Shown here in pieces: positions 27,410 to 34,786 of a DNA stretch of 64,000 nucleotides. Within the stretch, counting starts at the first letter, position 1. The number at the start of each line of letters is the position of its first letter. The notes beneath the pieces were generated by a model. The model was not told the DNA's origin. It made no database searches and saw nothing but the letters and a program-made list of their open reading frames with translations. Position numbers and translations under genes: made by a program. This stretch comes from UBA2330 sp049293015 (GTDB taxonomy: Bacteria > Bacteroidota > Ignavibacteria > Tepidaquicellales > Tepidaquicellaceae), in contig JBATSB010000084.1 of the NCBI GenBank assembly GCA_049293015.1, positions 1 to 64,000 of the forward strand, written 5' to 3'.

Positions 27410-27712
27410 TTATTTCTAAAAGAATTATTTTTAGATTCTGAAACAACTTCATTTTAAAAGATGAGTTAATAGTTAGTAGTTAATAGTTAATAAAAAATTT
27501 CTACTAATTATTTCGTCTCCACTGAGTCACGTGCTTTTCGGACTCTGCGGGTAAATAGATGTTATAATTAGAAATTAAAAGTTTCATAAAAAGTAAGCTC
27601 ATTATTCATTTTATTACGAATTACGGGAAACGAATTACAAATTAAAAATCGCACATCAAAAAATCGTCTCCGCAGAGTCTCGCGCTCTTCGGACTCTGCG
27701 GGTAAGGACTAT
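27410..27712. other. Spacer copy 1 between convergent genes
   Basis: No gene seen. It contains the heptad phrase TTAATAGTTAGTAGTTAATA (about 27467), one imperfect and one perfect copy of the CGCAGAGTC palindrome (27519-27550 and 27670-27701), and AT-rich sequence. It is repeated as 28049-28353. Confidence 0.7.
27670..27701. repeat. REP-like palindrome, CCGCAGAGTC/GACTCTGCGG
   Basis: Perfect 10-base arms with a 12-base loop. The imperfect copy at 27519-27550 has one arm changed to CACTGAGTC. The same hairpin recurs at 28160-28191, 28311-28342 and 46421-46453, always in spacers past gene ends. No T run follows, so it is not a standard terminator. Confidence 0.85.
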
Positions 27713-28012
27713 TTACTTTACCAACGATAACTTTTTCGTCTGCACAAAATCTCCAAAACTCAATTTGTAAAAATAAACTCCGCTCGCAAGATCACTTCCA
27801 TTGAATACATTTGTGTAATATCCAGCTTCTTTAAATTCATTCACAATAGTCTTTACTTCTCTGCCTGAATTGTCAAAAATTCTCAAACTAACAAAACCAT
27901 TTTCAGAAAGTCTGTAAGATATATTTGTAACAGGATTGAAAGGGTTAGGGTAGTTCTGTATTAGTTCGGTAGTAGAAGGAATTCCTATTATGACTTTACA
28001 TGTCAGTCGCAT
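27713..28012 (-). pseudogene. Orphan T9SS sorting domain (duplication fragment)
   Basis: A 99-codon frame nearly identical to the C-terminal end of the neighbouring 28354-30357 protein: LIQNYPNPFNPVTNISY, GREVKTIVNEFKEAGYY, ending QTKKLSLVK. Its first six residues (MRLTCK) come from the antisense of the reductase gene end at the duplication junction. With no signal peptide it cannot reach the type IX machinery, so it is a by-product of the tandem duplication rather than a working gene. Confidence 0.9.
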
Positions 28013-28159
28013 CCGCTGACGGATGATGTGAAGTTAGAATACATGTAGTTATTTCTAAAAGATTTATTCTTTAGATTCCGAAACAACTTCAATTTAAAAG
28101 ATGAGTTAATAGTTAGTAGTTAATAGTTAATAAATTAATTTCTAATACCTATTTCGTCT

Positions 28160-28191
28160 CCGCAGAGTCACGTGCATTTCGGACTCTGCGG
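28160..28191. repeat. REP-like palindrome, copy 3
   Basis: CCGCAGAGTC at 28160-28169 and GACTCTGCGG at 28182-28191, in copy 2 of the tandem duplication. Its counterpart in copy 1 (27519-27550) is imperfect, so one of the two changed after the duplication. Confidence 0.85.
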
Positions 28192-28310
28192 GTAAATAGA
28201 TGTTATAATTAGAAATTAAAAGTTTCATAAAAAGTAAGCTCATTATTCATTTTATTACGAATTACAGGAAACGAATTGCAAATTAAAAATCGCACATCGA
28301 GAAATCGTTT

Positions 28311-28342
28311 CCGCAGAGTCTCGCGCTCTTCGGACTCTGCGG
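28311..28342. repeat. REP-like palindrome, copy 4
   Basis: CCGCAGAGTC (28311-28320) and GACTCTGCGG (28333-28342), eleven bases past the stop codon of the 28354-30357 gene on the minus strand. It may protect the 3' end of that transcript. Confidence 0.85.
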
Positions 28343-28353
28343 GTAAGAGCTAT

Positions 28354-30357
28354 TTACTTCACCAACGATAATTTTTTCGTCTGCACAAAATCCCCAAAAC
28401 TCAATTTATAAAAATAAACCCCGCTTGCAAGATCACTTCCGTTGAATATGTCAGTGTAATATCCCGCCTGTTTAAATTCATTCACAAGAGTCTTTACTTC
28501 TCTGCCTGAGTTGTCGAAAATTCTCAAAGTCACAAAACCATTCTCAGATAATCTGTATGAAATATATGTAACAGGATTGAATGGGTTTGGATAGTTTTGG
28601 AGAAGTTCTGATGTTTTGGGAATTCCAATTACGACTTCATTTGAAAGTTCATGATATTCAAAATTACCATTAAAGTCTATCTGCTTAAGTCTGTATTTGT
28701 ATTTTCCTGATGCGAGATCTTTATCATCATAAGAATAATTTTTTTCAGTACTTGAATTTCCTGTGCCATTTATAAAATCAACTTTCTTCCAGACTTCCTG
28801 AACTTCATTTGAATTTTCAGTTCTCTGAATTTCAAAACCTGAATTATTTTGTTCCTGTGAGGTAGTCCAGTTTAGTTTTACTGAATTTAGATTTATGCTT
28901 GATGTGAAAGAAGAAAGTTCAACTGGTAAAGGTGAATCGCCGTTGAGTAATATAGCAATTTCACCAGTGTTATATTCTTTTATTGCAATATCAATATCAC
29001 CATCATTATCATAATCTCCAAATGCTGAACTTGCATCATAACTTAAATTATTTTGAATATTTTGAGAAAAGCTACCATCTCCGTTATTTATGTATTGAAT
29101 TATACTTGACCCTCTGATATTTACAAAAAAGTCAATATAATTATCACCATTAAAATCTGCATCCATAGAATTCCAGAAACTTGAGAAGCTTCCATTAAAA
29201 ATTAATGATCCGTTACCAGGATTATTTAAAATAACTTCTGATGAAATTACATCTATATATCCATCATTATTATTATCAAAACTTTTACTATCTTTTAAAA
29301 AAAGTATAAACGAAGATGTAGATGAAGAATGTTTATTGTAAAAAAATTGAGTTGAGAATTTACCTATACCATTATTATTGAACTTATGAAAACTTCTGCA
29401 GAGATCAAACCCTGTAATACCACCTCCACTTCTAACTCCATTTATTCCGATAAGGTCTAAAGAACCGTCATTATTAAAGTCGTCTATCATAACTCTATCA
29501 GAATAATTTGTAACAGAATTACAGTTATTTGAAATTTGATAAACTGTATCAATAGCAGAATGACCATTTGAATTTTTTATAATAATTACTTCATTTCCGG
29601 TTTGTTGAGAAACATATACCATATCAAAAAAACCGTCACCATTTAAATCGCCAATGGATCCGTTCAATCCGGGATATGATGTAGTTTGAATAAAATTACC
29701 ATCACCATTGTTTTTAAATAAATAAGTTACATTATTCAATGTTGACTGTATATCAAGATCTCCGTCATTGTCAAAATCAGCCATAACAGGAATTCCTGAC
29801 AAGCTTAATGTTGAGTATAAAGTAAATACGGCATTTCCATTATTTTTATAAATTTTATCATTAATAAGCAGATCTAAATCACTGTCGCCATCAACATCTC
29901 CGGATAAAATGTAATCTGCTGTCGAAAATATACCGGAAGTTTTTGTAAAGAAAGCAGTCCCACCAAGTGCTTTAGTCCTAAATGAATATACAAAAGAAGA
30001 GATACTTTGATTAGAAATAGTCTTTATCCCCGAAGTCAAAGTTACACTGATCTTTTCTCCATTCTTGAATTCATCCATAGTATTTATAGTAAGCGTGTTT
30101 GCAACTGAATTAAAATCCAATGAGACAGTCATCAGTCCAGTCTGATATCCAAAGACTTTTACATTCGCTGCAGTCATTGTCGAGCCATTCATGACTTGTT
30201 CGAATGTAATGACAATGTCGGATGATTTAACTACGCTGTTTGCATTCAATGTAGGGGATACTGAGTTTATGAACTGGTTTATTGGTGTGGAGAAAGTACT
30301 TGAAGAAAATAAAATACTTATTGCTAAAAATGATATTACTTTGTATAGCTTTTTCAT
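28354..30357 (-). CDS. T9SS-sorted FG-GAP/VCBS-repeat surface protein
   Basis: A 667-residue secreted protein with a signal peptide over residues 1-24. An Ig-like domain of the Big_5 type (about 30-130) has the phrases VVKSSDIVITFEQVMNGSTM and YSFRTKA. Then come VCBS/FG-GAP-like calcium-binding repeats such as GDVDGDSDLDLLIND, ADFDNDGDLDI, GDLNGDGFFDM, DDFNNDGSLDL and GDYDNDGDIDI. A fibronectin-like segment (ELSSFTSS) and a type A sorting domain (LLQNYPNPFNPVTYISY) complete it. It is probably displayed on the outer surface by the type IX system. A (GCTT)7 tract lies about 94 bases upstream of the start, and the 3' end has been duplicated. Confidence 0.9.
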   Translation of the reverse strand: MKKLYKVISFLAISILFSSSTFSTPINQFINSVSPTLNANSVVKSSDIVITFEQVMNGSTMTAANVKVFGYQTGLMTVSLDFNSVANTLTINTMDEFKNGEKISVTLTSGIKTISNQSISSFVYSFRTKALGGTAFFTKTSGIFSTADYILSGDVDGDSDLDLLINDKIYKNNGNAVFTLYSTLSLSGIPVMADFDNDGDLDIQSTLNNVTYLFKNNGDGNFIQTTSYPGLNGSIGDLNGDGFFDMVYVSQQTGNEVIIIKNSNGHSAIDTVYQISNNCNSVTNYSDRVMIDDFNNDGSLDLIGINGVRSGGGITGFDLCRSFHKFNNNGIGKFSTQFFYNKHSSSTSSFILFLKDSKSFDNNNDGYIDVISSEVILNNPGNGSLIFNGSFSSFWNSMDADFNGDNYIDFFVNIRGSSIIQYINNGDGSFSQNIQNNLSYDASSAFGDYDNDGDIDIAIKEYNTGEIAILLNGDSPLPVELSSFTSSINLNSVKLNWTTSQEQNNSGFEIQRTENSNEVQEVWKKVDFINGTGNSSTEKNYSYDDKDLASGKYKYRLKQIDFNGNFEYHELSNEVVIGIPKTSELLQNYPNPFNPVTYISYRLSENGFVTLRIFDNSGREVKTLVNEFKQAGYYTDIFNGSDLASGVYFYKLSFGDFVQTKKLSLVK

Positions 30358-30450
30358 AAATTACCTCCTGAATTATGAAGCGTTAAATTGTTAAGATCAT
30401 TTTTTGAAAATATTGAATTGCTACAGGATTGAGAAAGATTGTTGATGTTT

Positions 30451-30481
<31 letters not shown>

Positions 30482-30587
30482 CTTTTGAGTGGGTAAATGG
30501 ATTTCCATAATTACTCCTTATTAAGTTTTTTTAAAACTTAAACTATTGAATTAAATAAAACAAGACCCGGAAAAGTGTCTCTGAAGA

Positions 30588-30656
30588 AAGTTAATAGCTA
30601 GCAGTTAATAGTTAACAAAATAATTGATTACTAACTATTAACTACTAACTATTAAT
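30588..30656. repeat. Heptad-type inverted repeat (TTAATAG/CTATTAA)
   Basis: The left half, AGTTAATAGCTAGCAGTTAA, and the right half, TACTAACTATTAACTACTAA, are inverted copies of the same heptad phrase around an 18-base centre. They can form a long AT-rich hairpin that overlaps the stop codon of the 30652-31182 gene. Confidence 0.75.
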
Positions 30657-31182
30657 TATTTTTCCACATCACAAAATGAAAATGATCTCCATATTCACCG
30701 TTAAAGTATTTATCATGTTTTAAAATCCCCTGATTAAAGTATCCGAGTCTCTTAGGAACATTCTGACTTGCAATGTTATTTATATCGCAGATAATGTTAA
30801 TTCTTTTCACTTTGTATTCTCTGAAAGTATGATCAGTCAAAGCTTTACAGCATTTTGTCATAATCCCTTTACCTGTAAATTCCTCTCCGAGCCAGTATCC
30901 AATCTCTGTTACATTCCTTAAATAGCTAACATCTACAAGACCGATAAGACCGGCTATTTGATTTTTATATTTGATCACAGTCTGCAGACCGGTTTTATTT
31001 TTGAACTGTTCGGTCGAATTTTTTATAAAAATCAATGTGTCCTCTTTTGATTTTGTATATTTTACCCACGGAAGCCATTTGTCAAGATAGACTCTGTTCT
31101 TTTCAGTAAGATCAAAAATTTCAGGAGCGTGGGATTCATTTAAAAGTTCAAGATAAAGTTCACCATCAATTTCAATTTTCAT
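30652..31182 (-). CDS. GNAT acetyltransferase, RimJ/RimL-like
   Basis: A 176-residue N-acetyltransferase-fold protein resembling the RimJ/RimL ribosomal-protein Ser/Ala acetyltransferases. It has an N-terminal LYLELLNESHAPEIFDLTEK strand-helix, LDKWLPWV, the acetyl-CoA-binding region around LGEEFTGKGIMTKCCKAL, and IICDINNIASQNVPKRLGY, a strong family phrase. The substrate cannot be predicted. It is followed by a heptad hairpin and preceded, with a 12-base gap, by a second GNAT gene. Confidence 0.9.
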   Translation of the reverse strand: MKIEIDGELYLELLNESHAPEIFDLTEKNRVYLDKWLPWVKYTKSKEDTLIFIKNSTEQFKNKTGLQTVIKYKNQIAGLIGLVDVSYLRNVTEIGYWLGEEFTGKGIMTKCCKALTDHTFREYKVKRINIICDINNIASQNVPKRLGYFNQGILKHDKYFNGEYGDHFHFVMWKNN

Positions 31183-31194
31183 ATTAAAATAATT

Positions 31195-31620
31195 TTATAT
31201 ACCATTTTGTTTATCGTAATTTCTTTTAATCATGGCAGTATGTTTTACAAATCCACATTTTTCATAAAACTTTTGCAGATCTTCATCACATATTACATCT
31301 ATCATATAAAAATCTTTTAACTGCTCAAGCATTCTTCTGACAAGTTCACTTCCTATTCCTTTCCCCTGATACTCTTTTAATACTTCAAGAAGAGGAATAT
31401 AAGTCGAAAGAACTTTGTCGCTTATTGCATTTATAAATCCAATGACTTTTCCATTGTCAATTGCCAGAACTACAAATGCACTGTTTTTCAATAATTTTAG
31501 AAGTTTAGTTTTATCAGGAGGATTATTCCATCCGTCAAAAAAACCTGTTAGCATATCAGAATTAATTTGCTTTAGGTCAGATGTAAATTCTATATTTCCA
31601 ATTAAAATATTTTTACTCAC
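31195..31620 (-). CDS. GNAT acetyltransferase, small
   Basis: A 141-residue protein with the GNAT core: VVLAIDNGKVIGFINAISD (beta 3 and 4), motif A as EVLKEYQGKGIGSELVRRML (acetyl-CoA loop Q-G-K-G-I-G) and the C-terminal QKFYEKCGFVKH. It starts at GTG. The upstream frame of a decayed gene runs into this start (GTGAGTAA), so it was probably co-transcribed with that module. Substrate unknown. Confidence 0.88.
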   Translation of the reverse strand: MSKNILIGNIEFTSDLKQINSDMLTGFFDGWNNPPDKTKLLKLLKNSAFVVLAIDNGKVIGFINAISDKVLSTYIPLLEVLKEYQGKGIGSELVRRMLEQLKDFYMIDVICDEDLQKFYEKCGFVKHTAMIKRNYDKQNGI

Positions 31621-31716
31621 TTTCTTTATATGCCTGAATTAATAAATCCAGAATATTTAATTCTTCTGCCCATTTAAAGAGATAAATTTTATCAAGTTTT
31701 TCATTTTGCGTATATA
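31613..31716 (-). pseudogene. C-terminal remnant, nucleotidyltransferase-like tail
   Basis: An open stretch of about 33 codons with no start codon reads NEKLDKIYLFKWAEELNIL, then DLLIQAYKESE, and stops over the start of the GNAT gene. From memory, the W-A-x-E-L-x-x-x-D-L-L ending is typical of small nucleotidyltransferase-like proteins encoded just after a short partner like the one upstream. Nearly all of the gene is missing. The identification is by resemblance only. Confidence 0.45.
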
Positions 31717-31968
31717 TTATTTTTCAGATATATATTTTTCATAATTATCAGCTATCAGATCTCCATAATGTAATCTCAAAAAAATTACATCTAATTCGTC
31801 CTGTGTTTTATCTGCATTCGCTCTTTTAATTGCTCTCTTTGATAAACTGATTGTCAAAGAGGATAAAGAAATAGCACTTTCAAATTTTTCCTGAATACTT
31901 TTTCCTCTTATCAGTTCAATCAAAAATTATTCAGTAACAGGATCAGTATCTTTAGATTGAGTTTTCAA
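31717..31968 (-). pseudogene. Short hypothetical protein with in-frame stop
   Basis: A single frame running from a TTG at 31968 (KTQSKDTDPVTE) is stopped by TAA at 31927-31929 and continues as IELIRGKSIQEKFE, then SRRAI-like SKRAIKRANADKTQDELDV and FLRLHYGDLIAD. The pattern of an N-terminal acidic start, a mid-protein S-x-R-A-I and a C-terminal L-H-Y-G recalls short proteins of about 85-100 residues that precede nucleotidyltransferase-like genes. With a stop inside and only a tail of the partner left, the module appears dead. Confidence 0.55.
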
Positions 31969-31986
31969 TATTGAAATTAATTAAAT

Positions 31987-32682
31987 TTATGTAAAAAATA
32001 ATTTGATCTCATCTGAAAGTCTTTTTATTGTAACTTTCTCAATAGGGTGTGGTGTATCAGGTATCACATAAAAACTACCATTATCTAAACTCCTAAAGGC
32101 ATCCAGACTTTCTTCAATGCTTACCATTTTATCTTTGTCTCCGACGCTTATCCTAACTTCATTTTTTATCAGAGCAAAATCTTCTTTTTTTAAATTGGAT
32201 AAATTATTTCCATTTCCCATATCAATCATCATCTCAGAAGTCTTATGCAGTACTTTTTTCCAGTCAGCAGGCAAATGACGTTTTGACAATTCTTCTGCAA
32301 AATCCGGAAGCTTTTCTAAGATTTTTTCAGGATCTAACATCTTTGATTCTTTTAAAGAGTTTTCTGGATTCCAATCGAATTTAGTAGCTAGTGTGAAAAT
32401 TCTGTTGAGCTTGTTGGGAAAATGCCGGGCAATATAAAGTGCAACATATCCGCCCATGCTGTATCCAAATACATCAGGTTTATCAATTTTGCTTTTGTCG
32501 AGCATATACAAAACATCGTCAGCAAATAATTTTATGCTGAAAGGTTCATCAGGAATTTCCTTACCGCCATGCCCGGAAAAATTCAGCAGCGTAATATTGA
32601 AATTGTCTTTAAGACTGTCCGCAAGTTTCTCAAGCTGTACACTTGAACCAATTGCACCGTGCAATAAAATCAGATCTCGCAA
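31987..32682 (-). CDS. Alpha/beta hydrolase
   Basis: A 231-residue serine hydrolase-fold protein. The oxyanion motif is LLHGAIGSS, the nucleophile elbow is GYSMGGY (S75), and the acid and base of the triad are probably the Asp in GDKDKMV and the His in DTPHPIE near the C-terminus. It resembles the esterase/MhpC-like branch; the substrate is unknown. The start is TTG 19 bases after the nitrilase-family gene, and no closer ATG exists. It belongs to the run 34255-31987 with the amidase and the methyltransferase. Confidence 0.88.
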   Translation of the reverse strand: MRDLILLHGAIGSSVQLEKLADSLKDNFNITLLNFSGHGGKEIPDEPFSIKLFADDVLYMLDKSKIDKPDVFGYSMGGYVALYIARHFPNKLNRIFTLATKFDWNPENSLKESKMLDPEKILEKLPDFAEELSKRHLPADWKKVLHKTSEMMIDMGNGNNLSNLKKEDFALIKNEVRISVGDKDKMVSIEESLDAFRSLDNGSFYVIPDTPHPIEKVTIKRLSDEIKLFFT

Positions 32683-32701
32683 TATTAAAAATTATAAATT
32701 A

Positions 32702-33508
32702 TTAATGTATTTTATAAAGTTTCTTTCTTCTGTCATTGTAAAGATTGTTGTCAGGATTGATAAATTTATCAGAGGCAATTTCTGGATCAATGTTTACTAT
32801 CACACATTCCTCTTTATTTTTTGAACCTGTGTGAATGTATTCCCCTTTAGGTGAAACGATTACGCTCTGACCTGTGAAAGATATTTCACCGTCATTCTTA
32901 ATGTCTTTCCCAATTCTGTTTGCAGTGATTGTAAAGATGTGATTTTCGAGTGCACGAGTAAACATTGCTCTCTGACAATACTGCATTACAAGATTTGATG
33001 GATGACATAATATTTGTACTCCCTGTAAAGCCAGTGTCCGAGCAGTTTCCGGGAATATCCAGTCAAAGCAAATCATCATTCCAACTTTTACTTTTTCCGA
33101 ACTCTTCAAAACAATTTCATTTGCCCTAAGTGGAATATCACCCGGCGTAAACCATTTTTTTTCAGTATTGAATAAATGAATTTTTCTGTAAGTCACGATC
33201 TTTCCATCGGGATAAACGAGTATAGAAGAATTGTAAAATCTTTTGCCGGATCTTTCGCAAATACCTGAAACTATATAGCATTTATTTTTACTACAAATTT
33301 CCTGTAAAGCTTTACAGAAATTTCCATTTGGAATTTTTTCAGACAGTTCGGCAAGTTCTTTTTTATCAGAAAAAAGATAACCTGAATTCGCAAGTTCGGG
33401 TAATACAAGCAGATCAAATTTATTTTTTCCGATAAGTGATTTAATTTTTTTAATGTTAAAATCTACGTCACCGAATTTGGGTTTGAACTGTAAATATCCT
33501 GCTTTCAT
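32702..33508 (-). CDS. Nitrilase-superfamily carbon-nitrogen hydrolase
   Basis: A 268-residue amidase-type enzyme with the complete Glu-Lys-Cys triad: E38 in LVLPELANSG, K109 in TYRKIHLF and C147 in GMMICFDWIFPE. The length is normal for beta-ureidopropionase or omega-amidase relatives. The substrate is not predictable. Its ATG directly follows the TAA of the methyltransferase gene (TAAATG, no gap), which implies coupled translation. Confidence 0.92.
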   Translation of the reverse strand: MKAGYLQFKPKFGDVDFNIKKIKSLIGKNKFDLLVLPELANSGYLFSDKKELAELSEKIPNGNFCKALQEICSKNKCYIVSGICERSGKRFYNSSILVYPDGKIVTYRKIHLFNTEKKWFTPGDIPLRANEIVLKSSEKVKVGMMICFDWIFPETARTLALQGVQILCHPSNLVMQYCQRAMFTRALENHIFTITANRIGKDIKNDGEISFTGQSVIVSPKGEYIHTGSKNKEECVIVNIDPEIASDKFINPDNNLYNDRRKKLYKIH

Positions 33509-34255
33509 TTATATAGTAGTTTTTTTTAATTTAAAAATTATGAACCACGGCTTATGAGTAAGAGTCTCGTAGGCATCCGGAAATTTTTCCTTGCATTCTG
33601 ATACAGGCAATGGCTCAACTAACTCTTCTATTACAAATTCTGATTCCTTTATCAAATTAAATAATTCACTCAAAGACCTTCTGTAAAAATCCATTTTAAT
33701 ATTATACGAAGGCCATTCATCTGTCAGTAATTCAGTTTCAAAATAATTGCCATCTGAATGAAATGAAAAATCCATAAAGGGATGATGAGTAGAAAAAACC
33801 ATGTAGCCGTCATTTTTTAATATTCTGTTACATTCACTAAAAAAAAATCTCAGGTCTTTCAGATAATGAATGGTAAGAGAAGAAACAATTATATCAAATT
33901 CTTCATCTTTGAAAACATCTAAGGGTTCATTCAGATTAAATTCTAAAACCCGTGCTTTATTTTCAATACGTTCATTTGTAAGCCGAATCATTTCACTGCT
34001 GTAATCTACAGCAGTGACGGAAGCTCCTTTGTCAACTAAAACAGAACTGAGAACACCCGGTCCGCAACCGGCATCCAGTATTTTTTTACCCGCAGGATTT
34101 TCAATTAATGAAACAACCGCAGGTCTTTCATATAAAGCATTATGAGAATTATATTCAATTTTATTTGAATAACTTTCGGCAAATTCTTTGTCATTATAAA
34201 CGTTGTGTGAAAGCAGATCTGCTTCAGATGTATTCGACTTTTTATCTCTGTTCAA
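33509..34255 (-). CDS. Class I SAM-dependent methyltransferase
   Basis: A 248-residue methyltransferase with motif I LDAGCGPGVLSS, an acidic post-I loop (VTAVDYSSEMI) and motif IV-like IIVSSLTIHYLKDL, matching the UbiE/methyltransferase-11 group. The start is TTG, with a stop two codons upstream and no nearby ATG. It is the first gene of a three-gene run with the amidase and hydrolase, and it diverges from msrB across 80 bases. Acceptor unknown. Confidence 0.9.
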   Translation of the reverse strand: MNRDKKSNTSEADLLSHNVYNDKEFAESYSNKIEYNSHNALYERPAVVSLIENPAGKKILDAGCGPGVLSSVLVDKGASVTAVDYSSEMIRLTNERIENKARVLEFNLNEPLDVFKDEEFDIIVSSLTIHYLKDLRFFFSECNRILKNDGYMVFSTHHPFMDFSFHSDGNYFETELLTDEWPSYNIKMDFYRRSLSELFNLIKESEFVIEELVEPLPVSECKEKFPDAYETLTHKPWFIIFKLKKTTI

Positions 34256-34335
34256 AAATTAAGCTTAAAATTAATATTTCTAAATTATATTATATAACAT
34301 AAATTAGCAATCAAACAATTATAACTTATTAATAT

Positions 34336-34734
34336 ATGACAGAAAAGATCAATAAGTCTGAGGAAGACTGGAAAAAGGAACTGACTCCCGAACAGTATCA
34401 CGTTACTCGTGAAAAAGGAACTGAGAGACCATTCACAGGAAAATATTATACTTTAGATGAAGATGGAATTTATAAATGCATCTGCTGCGGAAATCTTTTG
34501 TTTGACTCTAATTCAAAGTTTGATTCGGGATGCGGCTGGCCGAGTTATTCTGAGCCTTTGAATGAGGACTCGGTAATTTATGAGGAAGATATAAGTCATG
34601 GAATGGTAAGGACGGAAGTCAGATGTGCAAAGTGCGATGCTCATCTGGGACATGTGTTTGATGACGGTCCGGGACCTGAAGGTGCAAGGTTTTGTATAAA
34701 TTCTGTATCAATAGATTTTGATAAAAAAAATTAA
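34336..34734 (+). CDS. msrB: Peptide-methionine (R)-S-oxide reductase MsrB
   Basis: A 132-residue repair enzyme that reduces the R form of methionine sulfoxide. The zinc site is formed by C48/C51 and C97/C100, and the catalytic Cys is C120 in ARFCINSVS. The GCGWPSY and HLGHVFDDGPGP phrases are diagnostic. No signal peptide is present, so it should be cytoplasmic, unlike the MsrA at 45616, which has an N-terminal hydrophobic segment. Confidence 0.97.
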   Translation: MTEKINKSEEDWKKELTPEQYHVTREKGTERPFTGKYYTLDEDGIYKCICCGNLLFDSNSKFDSGCGWPSYSEPLNEDSVIYEEDISHGMVRTEVRCAKCDAHLGHVFDDGPGPEGARFCINSVSIDFDKKN

Positions 34735-34786
34735 ACTGACCAATAGAATTAAATTTAGAGCTAATTTATTTTGTCACACTGAAATA

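Larger units (their letters stand above)
28013..28353. other. Spacer copy 2 between the orphan sorting domain and the surface gene
   Basis: The duplicate of the spacer at 27374-27712, including the duplicated reductase tail (to about 28048), a heptad phrase near 28106 and two palindromes. No gene seen. Confidence 0.7.
27358..28637. repeat. Tandem duplication, two copies of about 640 bp
   Basis: Copy 1 (27358-27996) and copy 2 (27997-28637) match almost base for base with small indels. Each begins in TACATGTCAGTCGCATCCGC, the end of the reductase gene. Each then runs through a repeat-rich spacer and ends in the sorting domain of the minus-strand surface gene. The junction at about 27992-27997 joins GACTT of the surface gene to TACATG of the reductase. 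The event copied the ends of two convergent genes. Confidence 0.92.

Noticed and set aside
27670..27701. Standard terminator for the convergent genes
   Set aside because: The hairpin is strong but no T run follows on either strand; treated as a REP-like palindrome.
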